Below, piece by piece: positions 1 to 7,201 of a stretch of 64,000 bases of DNA. The stretch comes from Pyrobaculum arsenaticum DSM 13514 (GTDB taxonomy: Archaea; Thermoproteota; Thermoprotei; Thermoproteales; Thermoproteaceae): the NCBI RefSeq assembly GCF_000016385.1, contig NC_009376.1:1860001-1924000 (forward strand), in the 5' to 3' direction. A program made the position numbers and the translations under genes. The notes under the pieces are model-generated. The model saw only the letters and a list, made by a program, of their open reading frames with translations, searched no databases and was not told the origin of the DNA. Within the stretch, counting starts at the first letter, position 1. Every line of letters starts with the position of its first letter.

Positions 1-693
1 ACCCGTGACATAATTGCCTACTACATCGAGGGGGCTGATGAAATAGAAGTGGAGACGAGGCACATATCGGCCGTGGTTACGAAGATTGAGGGGAAGTTGC
101 CGGGGGTTGTCCTCATGGAAGAGGGAGGCGTCTTGAAGCTTAAGATTGTGACCCGCGAGGATGTAAACATAGACGAGGCGGTGAGGAGTATGTACACGAC
201 TGTGGATGCGATGTTTTCCCTCTTCCTCCAGATGATTTCGGCAGAGAGGCGTGACCTAGCGGGCGAGATCCTGCGCCTAGACGACCAGCTGGATAGGCTG
301 TACTTTTTCTCCCTAAGGACAGTTAAGCGGAATATTATACAAAAGCCCGAGCTCTACGTCGACTACATTATAACTATCAAAAACCTAGAACACGTAGGTG
401 ATGCCATAGACAGAGCAACCAGCTACTACCTCCATACCGAGGTGGGGTGTAAGGAAGAGGTATACCAAACATTTAGAAAAGTATACACGTTTCTCCAAGA
501 CGCTTTCAACGCTTTTTACAACGTCGACGCCGGCAAGGCCCTTTCTGTGCTCTTAAGACGCGGCGAGCTTGAAAAAGAGACTCTTAGGGCCATGTGTCCA
601 CAAGCAGCGGCGGTGATGCACGAGGCTTCCTCTATCGTCGGCTTCGCCGCGGACATAGCCGAGGCGGCGTACTCGAAATCAGTTAGGAGATGA
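1..693 (+). CDS. PhoU-like protein with AbrB-type N-terminus (5' partial)
   Basis: The reading frame is open from the first base, so the start lies upstream of the window; 230 residues are visible. The first ~55 residues look like the end of the AbrB-like/linker part seen in archaeal PhoU proteins. The rest is a helical PhoU-like domain with the paired acidic helix pattern of this family (for example LDDQLDRLYF and KNLEHVGDAIDR). Family members are linked to phosphate or metal-ion transport control. The stop overlaps the next start as ATGA, which suggests co-translation with the membrane protein downstream. The family call is good; the ligand is unknown. Confidence 0.7.
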   Translation, partial: TRDIIAYYIEGADEIEVETRHISAVVTKIEGKLPGVVLMEEGGVLKLKIVTREDVNIDEAVRSMYTTVDAMFSLFLQMISAERRDLAGEILRLDDQLDRLYFFSLRTVKRNIIQKPELYVDYIITIKNLEHVGDAIDRATSYYLHTEVGCKEEVYQTFRKVYTFLQDAFNAFYNVDAGKALSVLLRRGELEKETLRAMCPQAAAVMHEASSIVGFAADIAEAAYSKSVRR

Positions 694-1382
694 GAATTGT
701 TATTGCGTGGCCGTTCCACGGCATTTTTGGAATTCTATACGCAGGTCTAGCAGTGTTTCTACTCCCCTTCTTTACTTTTTCCTTCACAGATCTTCTCAAG
801 TCTGCGGGTGCACCGACCTTAGTTGCCGCCTTGCTGGGGATGTCCTTAACTCTCCTGAGCCTAGTCACAAGCCCGGTCAACCTGGTGGTGTATACTCTCT
901 CCCGGAGGCAGTACATCCCCGTGGTGGACTACGTGGTCGTTTTCGGCATGCCTATACCAATCCCAAGGGTGGCGTTGCGCGAGGAGAAGTCATACATAGC
1001 GGTGAACCTAGGCGGCGCGGTGATTCCCCTCGCCGTGGCCGCCTACCTACTCCACCTCTTCTACACGCCAATGCTGGTAGTCTCCATCGCAGTGGCTGCT
1101 TTTTTGACAAACGCAGTTAGCCGAGTCGTGCCTAATGTGGGCGTGGTGACGCCTGCCCTCGCGCCTCCCATAATTGCCACCCTCTCGGCGCTGTTAGCCG
1201 GCGGGGGGCCCGCGGCGACGTACATAACAGCCGTCTTCGGCACAATAATAGGCGCCGATGTGATGAACTTGGGAAAAGTCCTGCGCCACAGGCCCCCATT
1301 TGTCTCGATAGGAGGGGCCGGCGTATTCGACGGTATTTTTCTGAGCGGCGTGGTGGCTACCTTACTGGCGAACCTCTTGTAG
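690..1382 (+). CDS. DUF1614-family membrane protein
   Basis: This 230-residue protein is mostly hydrophobic, with about six or seven predicted membrane segments. Near the C-terminus it has a glycine-rich GGAGVFDGIFLSGV stretch, which I recognise as characteristic of DUF1614 membrane proteins. A second conserved-looking patch, GTIIGADVMNLG, lies ~30 residues earlier. Its ATG overlaps the stop of the PhoU-like gene by 4 bp, so the two are probably one transcript. The biochemical role is unknown; the coupling to PhoU hints at transport or its control. Confidence 0.65.
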   Translation: MRIVIAWPFHGIFGILYAGLAVFLLPFFTFSFTDLLKSAGAPTLVAALLGMSLTLLSLVTSPVNLVVYTLSRRQYIPVVDYVVVFGMPIPIPRVALREEKSYIAVNLGGAVIPLAVAAYLLHLFYTPMLVVSIAVAAFLTNAVSRVVPNVGVVTPALAPPIIATLSALLAGGGPAATYITAVFGTIIGADVMNLGKVLRHRPPFVSIGGAGVFDGIFLSGVVATLLANLL

Positions 1383-1610
1383 AGAAGGCGGGTCTACGGC
1401 AACAGCGGGAGGCGTGGGAGGGGGTACCGTTGCCGTAGCCGCCGCTTGTTAAAGACTAGTCACTTTAAATAGATTTCTATAGAAATAAACAAAATATAGA
1501 ATTTATATATGTTGGTTGTATACTTTGCATAATTTAAATAGGCTAATCACGGCTAATTCTTTACATACAACTAGGAACTTTAAATATTTCATAAAATTGC
1601 ATTTTGAGAA
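1383..1610. other. AT-rich convergent intergenic region with inverted repeat and palindrome
   Basis: About 230 bp lie between two convergent genes. A perfect 10-bp inverted repeat (CTACGGCAAC at 1394-1403 and GTTGCCGTAG at 1429-1438) could fold at the end of the upstream transcript. Beyond 1455 the base composition turns strongly A/T, with a perfect 14-bp palindrome ATTTCTATAGAAAT at 1473-1486 and three TTTAAATA elements that resemble TATA boxes. No gene needs a promoter here, since both flanking genes end in it. I see no coding frame. Confidence 0.5.
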
Positions 1611-2069
1611 TTATACAATTTCGCCGGCGTGAGGATACCCCTGTCTAAGCCCCTTCCCGGCGTATCTCTCTAAGCCGCCTCTCATTAGCTGGACTAGGTT
1701 CCACACATGTTTCTTCGCCCTGTCAAGAGCGATTTCCTTTAGCCTCTTCTCGTCGCCGCCTCCCTCCTCTTCGTGTACAGTCACGTCGAGGACAAGCACC
1801 CCGGTCTCGATCTGTAGTTGCATCAGCCCAATGGAGGTCGCCAAGTAGCTGTACTTGTCTACTTGAGTAGGGCCCACCCACCCCAAAACGATAACGGCAT
1901 CGCATCCCTCCCTTATCAGCTTTAAGGCCCCCCATACCGTGTTTTTGATGCCGGGCACGGTTATCCTCTTCACAACGGCGTTGGGCATTAGGTTTCGTAT
2001 CTCGTCAACGGCTACTGTGCCCATATCGACACGGGCAAATGTGGTGTCAACCACGCCGATGCAAGCCAC
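1611..2069 (-). CDS. ribC: Archaeal-type riboflavin synthase
   Basis: This 152-residue protein matches the archaeal riboflavin synthase family, a lumazine-synthase-like fold unrelated to bacterial RibE. The enzyme dismutates two 6,7-dimethyl-8-ribityllumazine molecules to riboflavin. Visible family features are the N-terminal GVVDTTFARVDMG, the segment TVPGIKNT, the strand and loop VIVLGWVG, and the HEEE segment. The start is GTG at 2067-2069, placed by a TATA element about 22 nt upstream and the lack of a nearer alternative. The divergent nikR gene shares that TATA element. Confidence 0.88.
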   Translation of the reverse strand: MACIGVVDTTFARVDMGTVAVDEIRNLMPNAVVKRITVPGIKNTVWGALKLIREGCDAVIVLGWVGPTQVDKYSYLATSIGLMQLQIETGVLVLDVTVHEEEGGGDEKRLKEIALDRAKKHVWNLVQLMRGGLERYAGKGLRQGYPHAGEIV

Positions 2070-2085
2070 GGCTAAACAACAAAGA

Positions 2086-2095
2086 CTATATATAG
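2086..2095. promoter_or_regulatory. Shared palindromic TATA element between ribC and nikR
   Basis: The sequence CTATATATAG is a perfect palindrome centred at about 2090. The GTG start of ribC (2069, minus strand) and the GTG start of nikR (2114, plus strand) both lie 21-24 nt from its centre. That is close to the usual spacing for leaderless archaeal transcripts. No second TATA-like element is present in the 44-bp gap, so one element seems to serve both directions. Confidence 0.65.
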
Positions 2096-2113
2096 CTGTG
2101 CCCCTCTTTTTCC

Positions 2114-2482
2114 GTGAAGCGGTTTGGCATAGCCATCCCGAAGGAGGTTGCTAGCGAGGTGGAGAAGCTGTCGCAAGAGCTGGGAGTGACTAGGAGCGAC
2201 TTGATCGCCGTTGCGGTACAGGAGTACCTAGAGTCTAGGAAAAACCACGCCGACCCGGGGCACCAGTGCGTCGGCGCTGTTTTGGCCTTGAGTGACTCTT
2301 TTAGCGACGTCGGCGAGATAATAGAGGAGCACAAGACATCGGTCTTGGCCTACACACACCTCCACGTAGAGGGGAGGTGCTTGACCATATTAGTGGTGAA
2401 GGGTAGTGGCGACGCCGTAGAGAGGCTCACGCTGGAGCTGTCCAAGAAAGTCCACGTGGCGAGGTACGTCCCTTTGATGTGA
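2114..2482 (+). CDS. nikR: NikR-like ribbon-helix-helix metal regulator
   Basis: This 122-residue protein begins with a ribbon-helix-helix DNA-binding segment (residues ~1-42) and continues into an ACT-like metal-sensing domain. That domain has an HxH pair (HLH) followed by a cysteine (GRCL), plus an upstream histidine (EEHK), matching the His/His/His/Cys nickel site of NikR. The gap between HxH and Cys is one residue shorter than in E. coli NikR. The start is GTG, ~24 nt from the TATA element. It overlaps the JAMM gene by GTGA. No nickel transporter lies nearby, so its targets are unknown; it could sense another metal. Confidence 0.8.
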   Translation: MKRFGIAIPKEVASEVEKLSQELGVTRSDLIAVAVQEYLESRKNHADPGHQCVGAVLALSDSFSDVGEIIEEHKTSVLAYTHLHVEGRCLTILVVKGSGDAVERLTLELSKKVHVARYVPLM

Positions 2483-2853
2483 GGATCCCCAGGGAATTTC
2501 TCGAAGAGGCAAGGCGCAGGTGCACCCCACAAGAGGAGTGCGTAGCCCTCCTCTTCGGCAGAGACAATGCCGTGGCTAAGTGGCGGTGGGTGCGCAACTT
2601 GGCGGGGAGCCCCGTCGCGTTTAGAATAGACCCCGAGGAGATGTATAGGGCGATTACCGAGGCGGAGGAGGAGGGGCTGGAGCTACTCGCCATCTTCCAC
2701 ACACACCCCGGGCCCCCGACCCCCAGTAGCGTAGATCTGAAGTACATGAGGCTGTGGCCAGTTGTGTGGATCATATCAAGCACGTTTTCGTGGAAGACGA
2801 CGGCTTGGCGCCTTGAGAAAACATTAAGGGAGGTACAAATCACGTTGCAATGA
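2479..2853 (+). CDS. JAMM/MPN-domain metalloprotease-like protein
   Basis: This is a compact 124-residue JAMM (Mov34/MPN) domain. The zinc-binding HTH...D segment is present as HTHPGPPTPSSVD, and an upstream glutamate (EECVALLFGR) could be the catalytic acid. The canonical pattern has seven residues between HxH and the serine; here the best alignment gives six. Archaeal JAMM proteases process ubiquitin-like SAMP conjugates or C-termini of sulfur carriers. The GTG start overlaps nikR by 4 bp and the stop overlaps pepQ as ATGA, so it is in the middle of a three-gene operon. Confidence 0.75.
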   Translation: MRIPREFLEEARRRCTPQEECVALLFGRDNAVAKWRWVRNLAGSPVAFRIDPEEMYRAITEAEEEGLELLAIFHTHPGPPTPSSVDLKYMRLWPVVWIISSTFSWKTTAWRLEKTLREVQITLQ

Positions 2854-3821
2854 TTATAGCCACCACGACGGTGAACTTCGCCTACTTCACCGGGGCCTGG
2901 GTGGAGACCTTCGAGCGCTTCAAGGCTGCTGTCAAGTGCGGGGACTACTCGGCGGCTGTTGTGCCCCAGCTTGACGCAGAGCGCGTAGGGGGCAACGTAT
3001 TTGCCTACAAAGACGGCGAGGACCCTGCAGAGGCTCTCCGAAAAGCAGCCTCTAGGTGCGACGCGTCGGTGGTATACGTCGATGGGGGCACCACACTACG
3101 CCACTTCGAAATTATAAAAAGGGCGCTTCCCAACGCCGAGTTTCGCCTAGCGGACGAAATATTAAGGGAGTACAGGTCGGTGAAGAGGGGCGACGAAATC
3201 GAGAAGATAAAGACGGCGGCAACCAAGATCAGGAAGGTCCTAGAAGCTGTTGAGCTGACACCTGGGATAACAGAGCGCGAGGTGGCTTTCAAGATCTACT
3301 CCATGCTTTACGAAGAGGGGCTCCACCCAGGGCCTATACTTGTCCAATTCGGCCCTAACACTGCACTGCCACATCTAGAGCCCACGGAGAAGAAGCTTCA
3401 CCGAGACGAGGCTGTGGTGCTAGACATCTCTGCCTCCTACCGTGGCTACTACGGCGACTTGACAACGTCGTTCTTCTTCGGCGAGGCCCCGCCCCAGTAC
3501 GCGGAAATATACAACACCGTAAAGGAGGCACAAGCTACGGCGCTGGCCTCGGCAAAGCCCGGCGTCGGAGCCGCAGAGGTGGACAAAGCCGCCCGCGCAG
3601 TTATTGAGGCGAGAGGCTACGGGCGCTACTTCATACACCGCACGGGTCACGGCCTCGGCCTTGAAATACACGAAGCTCCCGACATCTCTCCCAACTCGCC
3701 CGACGTGCTGAAGCCTGGGATGGTCTTCACAATAGAGCCCGGGATATACCTGCCAGGGAAGTTCGGAGTAAGGCTGGAGATAGACGTGGTGGTGGAAAAA
3801 GACGGCGCCCACCCCCTTTAG
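2850..3821 (+). CDS. pepQ: Xaa-Pro dipeptidase / M24 aminopeptidase
   Basis: This 323-residue M24-family peptidase has an N-terminal creatinase-like domain (residues ~1-115) and a C-terminal pita-bread domain. The five metal ligands are visible in order: Asp in VLDISASYRG, Asp in GDLTTS, His in GHGLGLEIHE, Glu in TIEPGIY and Glu in VRLEIDV. The enzyme probably removes N-terminal residues before proline. It is the last gene of the nikR-JAMM-pepQ operon. The N-terminal domain is somewhat short for the family. Its stop overlaps the convergent Cys-rich gene by 4 bp. Confidence 0.85.
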   Translation: MIIATTTVNFAYFTGAWVETFERFKAAVKCGDYSAAVVPQLDAERVGGNVFAYKDGEDPAEALRKAASRCDASVVYVDGGTTLRHFEIIKRALPNAEFRLADEILREYRSVKRGDEIEKIKTAATKIRKVLEAVELTPGITEREVAFKIYSMLYEEGLHPGPILVQFGPNTALPHLEPTEKKLHRDEAVVLDISASYRGYYGDLTTSFFFGEAPPQYAEIYNTVKEAQATALASAKPGVGAAEVDKAARAVIEARGYGRYFIHRTGHGLGLEIHEAPDISPNSPDVLKPGMVFTIEPGIYLPGKFGVRLEIDVVVEKDGAHPL

Positions 3822-4138
3822 TGCAGGGAGGCCAGCTCTAGGAGGAGCCTAGCGATGTGGGGAGCGGTCGGCTGGAGCTTAGCCACGGCCGCCTCAACGG
3901 CCTCATCAGGCAAGACGCCGTATCTCCTCAACATGTGGACGTGGAGCCCGAGCACCTCTCCAACACACGCCATGTGTATGCAGTACATCCAGTTTAAAAA
4001 ATCCTCCGTAGCGACGAGCAAATAGCACCCCAGGCAAGTACATGCCCCAAATAGCCCCCGCAGTGGGCATCTGCAAGCAATAGCTACTTGGGCCAGTGCC
4101 TTGCAGATATGCGGCATAAGCCACCAATCCACCCTCAT
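3818..4138 (-). CDS. Cys-rich protein with helical C-terminal domain
   Basis: I do not recognise a named family for this 106-residue protein. Its first 60 residues hold eight cysteines (12, 22, 24, 33, 35, 38, 53, 58), dense enough to suggest a metal or Fe-S site or disulfides. The C-terminal ~45 residues form a helical segment ending in APHIARLLLEL. This closely resembles the C-terminus of the wHTH protein at 4761-5123 (APHIAELLKKI), including the spacing of the preceding leucine-rich helix. That similarity is the main evidence that the frame is real. The nested frame at 3906-4127 looks unnatural by comparison. Confidence 0.5.
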   Translation of the reverse strand: MRVDWWLMPHICKALAQVAIACRCPLRGLFGACTCLGCYLLVATEDFLNWMYCIHMACVGEVLGLHVHMLRRYGVLPDEAVEAAVAKLQPTAPHIARLLLELASLH

Positions 4139-4202
4139 TGCGCTTGCTATTGAGCCCGAGAATTGTAGTTAAAGAAACCTTTAAATTAGGGTATAAAGAT
4201 AG

Positions 4203-4540
4203 GCCAGAGGCGGGGGGCTGCGCGGCGTGCCGGCCGCGCGCCGCCGAAAGGCGGACCCAGGCTAGGGAGCCCGAAACTGGGGCCGGGCGGCGCCTCCTGC
4301 GGCGTCCCGTCTTGGCTTACCGATGAGCACCGGTCCAGGGGGGCGCCGGTCCCCAGGCTACCCCGGCCGTAGGGCCGGGGGGACTTGGGTATGCGGGGAA
4401 CAGGCGGAGGTCCGGGAGGGAGCACGCCTAACCCGTAGCCGGCGCGTTCCCTGGGGCGCCGGTGGGAGAGACGCCCAGGCGGGCGCCGTAAGGAGACGCC
4501 GTCGGTCCCAGGTTGCCGCCGCTGTGCCCAGTTTTCGAAC
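4203..4540 (+). ncRNA. Signal recognition particle 7S RNA
   Basis: Two diagnostic elements identify this GC-rich ~335-nt RNA. Helix 6 is visible as an 8-bp stem (4361-4368 with 4373-4380) closed by a GUAG loop, a GNAR tetraloop as in archaeal SRP19-binding helix 6. Helix 8 follows at 4405-4428 as GGAGGTCC-GGGA-GGGAGCAC, with the GNRA-type loop and the asymmetric AGCA strand bound by SRP54. GC-rich flanks at 4211-4340 and 4440-4530 can pair as the long helix 5 and the Alu-side stems. A TATA-like CTTTAAATTA at ~4179-4188 fits a start near 4205, and T-runs at 4532-4545 fit termination. The ends are approximate. Confidence 0.85.
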
Positions 4541-4566
4541 GTTTTATGCATAAGTGGGGGGAGGAG

Positions 4567-4794
4567 GTGGATCGTACTCCTACCCGCGAGTAGCAAATCA
4601 GCTATTACGGCGTTTTCCTCATCTTAGTAGGCCTGGCTCTGTTCTAGCTGGCCACGCGGCTCATTAGGAGACGCGGGTGGGGGCTAGTTGGAGGCGCAGT
4701 ATTTGATGACTTAGTCCTAATTTTGGTCTCAGCTTTAATAAGCCCTCAAATTCTCTATGTGTGGAATACAGAGATCCCAGAGATGCCATTTTAG
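4567..4794 (+). pseudogene. Relict two-helix membrane-protein gene with two in-frame amber codons
   Basis: Read from GTG 4567, the frame gives a short polar start, a TAG at 4591-4593, a hydrophobic helix (YYGVFLILVGLALF), a second TAG at 4645-4647, then a basic turn (TRLIRRRGWG) and a second hydrophobic segment (FDDLVLILVSALI), ending at TAG 4792-4794. The helix / positive loop / helix order and the codon use look coding, yet two stops interrupt it. It overlaps the start of the next gene by 34 bp in another frame. The best reading is a decayed gene. I do not recognise the family. Confidence 0.45.
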
Positions 4795-5123
4795 AAATTT
4801 TGCGCAGAGAGGGTCCAGTACCGCTCTATAAGCTGGCTAAGGAGCTGGGGCTCTCCTACGGCGCCGTGCAGTGGTACGTCTTTTCGCTGGAGCGGGAGGG
4901 CCTAGTAGAGACAATTAAGGTGGGGAAGAGGCGTTACGTTACTTTAAAGACATCGGACTGGATGGAGAATATAAAGGTTGGGGACGTGTTGGAGGAGCTT
5001 TTGCTGACTCTCGCCGCCTTTGGCGTAAAGCCGGAGATGTCTCTCGGCGAGGCGTTAGCGGTGCTGAACAGAAAGGCGCCTCACATAGCCGAGCTGTTGA
5101 AAAAAATAATGCAAAAAGACTAG
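4761..5123 (+). CDS. Winged-helix DNA-binding protein
   Basis: Residues ~5-65 form a winged-helix domain: a helix (DAILEILRREG), then LYKLAKELGLSYGAVQWYV as the helix-turn-helix, and a wing (VETIKVGKRRYVTL). The last ~45 residues form a helical domain ending APHIAELLKKI, shared with the Cys-rich protein encoded at 3818-4138. The start is GTG 4761. The gene lies ~220 bp after the SRP RNA, and its last four bases overlap the convergent FAD oxidase. It is probably a local transcriptional regulator; its target is unknown. Confidence 0.65.
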   Translation: MEYRDPRDAILEILRREGPVPLYKLAKELGLSYGAVQWYVFSLEREGLVETIKVGKRRYVTLKTSDWMENIKVGDVLEELLLTLAAFGVKPEMSLGEALAVLNRKAPHIAELLKKIMQKD

Positions 5124-6475
5124 GCTATCTTGCCGGGGTTGAGGATATTGTAGGGGTCGAAGACCTTCTTAAGCTCCCTCATATATGTAAGCACCGCATC
5201 GCCGAGCTCAAGCGCTATGAGATCTTTCTTCAAGGTCCCGACCCCGTGCTCTGCCGACACTGTACCGCCTAGCCCAACCACGAGCTCCGCCATTTCTCTG
5301 ATAAACTTTTCCGCCTTTCCGGGCCCCTCCTCTTTTCTAAACCAAGTAGCTGGGTGTAAGTTGCCGTCGCCTACATGGCCGCCTAGCAACAGCGGTACGC
5401 CGTATTTCTCCGCCAGCTTTTTAAGCCCCCTCACGGCGTCTGGGAGCTTCGAAATGGGCACCGCAACGTCCTCAATTACCAACACGCCGCCGCCTCTCTG
5501 AGCGAGGTGAACCTGCGCCGAGTATAGCCTCCTGCGCGGCTCCAGTAGCTTCATGGCTTCAGACCAGCCCACTGCCACACTGGCCACTCTCCCCCTGACG
5601 ATAGACTGGAGTCTCTTCAAAACTCTCTCCTCTGCACCTGTATTGACGTCGACGCCAAGAAAGAGGGTGTCTCTCTCCTCAAGCCCCACCACGGCGGCAG
5701 TCGGCGCGTCTAAAAACTCTGCAAATAGCGGCCAAATTCTGCTTGCCCTAACCCTAACCACGTCCTCTACAAGCGGCTCCACGTCGTCATAATACGCCAA
5801 GACGGCCACGGCGGACTCCGGCACAGGAGCCAGCTTCAAAACAGCCTCCGTAATAAGGCCCAGCGTCCCCTCGCTACCGACAAATAGCCTCACAAGATCA
5901 TAGCCGTTCCGGCACTTGAACGTCTTGCAACCCACCTTCAACACGTCGCCTCTTCCCGTCACCACTCTCAGTCCCAACACCCAGTCCTTTATTGTGCCGT
6001 ACTTCGCCCCCCTCATCCCGCCGGCTCCGTTGGCGATAGCCCCGCCAATCGTGGCGCTCCTCACAGAGCCGGGATCGACGGGGAAGAAGAAGCCGTACCG
6101 GGCCAGCTCGACGTTCAGCTCCTCGATCCTCACCCCGGGGCCGACCACAGCCACGCCGTCCCCTGGGTCTATCTCCACTTTGGTCATCCTCTCAAAACTC
6201 ACCACGAGCCCTCTAGCAGTAGCCGCGGCGTTGCCCGAGAGGCTGGTGGCACTCCCTTGTGGGAACAACGGCACCTTATGCTTTATAGCCCACCTAACCA
6301 GCTCAACCACCTCCCCCTCCGTCTCGGGGAAGACCACCCCCAGCACGTTGCTTTCCCCCTCCACAAAAGAGGCGTCGTGGACGTACAACGCCGCAACGGA
6401 AGAATCTTCAACAAACCTATCGCCAAACGTCTTCCTGAGAAAACCCACATCCATATGTCTACTCCAAACCACCAT
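5120..6475 (-). CDS. FAD-linked oxidase, glycolate oxidase/D-lactate dehydrogenase (GlcD) type
   Basis: This ~451-residue protein has the PCMH FAD-binding domain followed by the FAD-oxidase C-terminal domain. Visible motifs are PQGSATSLSG, GPGVRIEELN, PVDPGSVRSATIGGAIANGAGG and GSEGTLGLIT in the FAD domain. The C-terminal metal and substrate-site segments are GGHVGDGNLH and AEHGVGTLK, with NPGKI at the end. It probably oxidises glycolate or D-lactate. No Fe-S partner (GlcF) is adjacent. I prefer ATG 6475 over ATG 6490 because a TTAATAC TATA-like box lies ~25 nt upstream of it. Confidence 0.85.
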   Translation of the reverse strand: MVVWSRHMDVGFLRKTFGDRFVEDSSVAALYVHDASFVEGESNVLGVVFPETEGEVVELVRWAIKHKVPLFPQGSATSLSGNAAATARGLVVSFERMTKVEIDPGDGVAVVGPGVRIEELNVELARYGFFFPVDPGSVRSATIGGAIANGAGGMRGAKYGTIKDWVLGLRVVTGRGDVLKVGCKTFKCRNGYDLVRLFVGSEGTLGLITEAVLKLAPVPESAVAVLAYYDDVEPLVEDVVRVRASRIWPLFAEFLDAPTAAVVGLEERDTLFLGVDVNTGAEERVLKRLQSIVRGRVASVAVGWSEAMKLLEPRRRLYSAQVHLAQRGGGVLVIEDVAVPISKLPDAVRGLKKLAEKYGVPLLLGGHVGDGNLHPATWFRKEEGPGKAEKFIREMAELVVGLGGTVSAEHGVGTLKKDLIALELGDAVLTYMRELKKVFDPYNILNPGKIA

Positions 6476-6538
6476 TATAACCTTTCTCACGCAGTATTAA
6501 TTACCAGGTGAAAAACCACTGGCAGTAGGTACAGATAC

Positions 6539-6633
6539 TGGCGGGCCCGGTGGGATTTTTGGGCCGGCCGCGCCGTGAACCCACGACCTACGGCTCCGAA
6601 GGCCGCCGCTCTACCAGGCTGAGCCACGGGCCC
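6539..6633 (-). tRNA. tRNA-Arg(TCG) with an 18-nt intron in the T-loop
   Basis: Read on the minus strand, acceptor strands GGGCCCG and CGGGCCC pair. The D-stem GCTC/GAGC and an anticodon arm GCGGC-CTTCGGA-GCCGT place anticodon TCG at 34-36. The T-stem GTGGG/CCCAC encloses 25 nt instead of 7. Removing 18 nt (about 6558-6576) restores TTCAAAT, so this is a non-canonical T-loop intron of the kind known in Thermoproteales. The exact splice points are ambiguous by a base or so because of the A-run. A CCA end is encoded (6539-6541). A TATA-like CCTTAATAA lies ~25 nt upstream. Confidence 0.88.
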
Positions 6634-6754
6634 GTGTCAATGCCTCGACTACATTATTAAGGTTTTCCCCGTTTTACGAGACGATGCGGGTGGCAATGAA
6701 TAAGCGCCTCGTGTCTTAGCTAGATAGATCGTCCTAGTGGCATGTGGGGATAGG

Positions 6755-7123
6755 CTAGCCTGCTCCGTTGTTTCGCAGTAGCTGGGCTAATTTCTTCCAC
6801 CCCTCCTCGCTTCTCAGCGCCTCCGTAGCTACGTTAGGGGGTACGCCGTGTTTTCTAGCAAAATCGGCAAAGAGGGAGGCGAGGAGCTCCGCGTTGTGGC
6901 TTCCCAAGGCCTCCTCCATGTACCGGAGAAAAAGCCAAGGTCTTTCTAAGAAGTCCGACGGCCTCTTGCCCATCTTCCTTACTTTGAACTCTACGACAGC
7001 CCTCAGGGGCGTGCCCAGCTGTCTATAAAACTCCCGAAACAGCAGATAGGCGTCCACGGGCTCTACCCCCTTTGGGTATAAATACCTTGCTCTATATGCG
7101 GCGAGTTCCACTAGACAATTCAT
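6755..7123 (-). CDS. Hypothetical helical protein
   Basis: I do not recognise a family for this 122-residue, largely alpha-helical, charged protein. The last ~40 residues (LASLFADFARKHGVPPNVATEALRS...) have a helical pattern loosely like the C-terminal domains encoded at 3818-4138 and 4761-5123, but the match is weak. ATG 7123 is supported by an ACTATATAG box ~25 nt upstream on the minus strand. It stands alone, between tRNA-Arg and a C/D-box sRNA candidate. Confidence 0.55.
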   Translation of the reverse strand: MNCLVELAAYRARYLYPKGVEPVDAYLLFREFYRQLGTPLRAVVEFKVRKMGKRPSDFLERPWLFLRYMEEALGSHNAELLASLFADFARKHGVPPNVATEALRSEEGWKKLAQLLRNNGAG

Positions 7124-7145
7124 AAATATGACGAAAGAAATCTAT

Positions 7146-7201
7146 ATAGTGATGTGGCCAGGCGCTGCCGACTTGTGAGGAAAGCTCGAGAGGGCTGACC
7201 T
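7146..7201 (+). ncRNA. Candidate C/D-box sRNA
   Basis: The box order and spacing fit an archaeal C/D guide RNA: C-like GTGATGT (7149-7155), 12 nt, D'-like CCGA (7168-7171), 3 nt, C'-like GTGAGGA (7175-7181), 13 nt, D box CTGA (7195-7198). The C and D' boxes each deviate by one base from consensus. It lies in a non-coding gap between a minus-strand gene start and the TatD-like gene. I could not assign targets by eye. Confidence 0.5.

Noticed and set aside
3906..4127. Alternative 73-codon frame overlapping the Cys-rich gene
   Set aside because: It has no homology to the wHTH C-terminal domain, while the longer frame does.
4591..4647. Amber codons read as pyrrolysine
   Set aside because: No Pyl genes are visible and the family is not known to use pyrrolysine; decay is simpler.
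4700..4740. TTTGATGA resembling a C box downstream of SRP RNA
   Set aside because: No CTGA D box follows at a usable distance, and the stretch lies in the membrane-protein relic.
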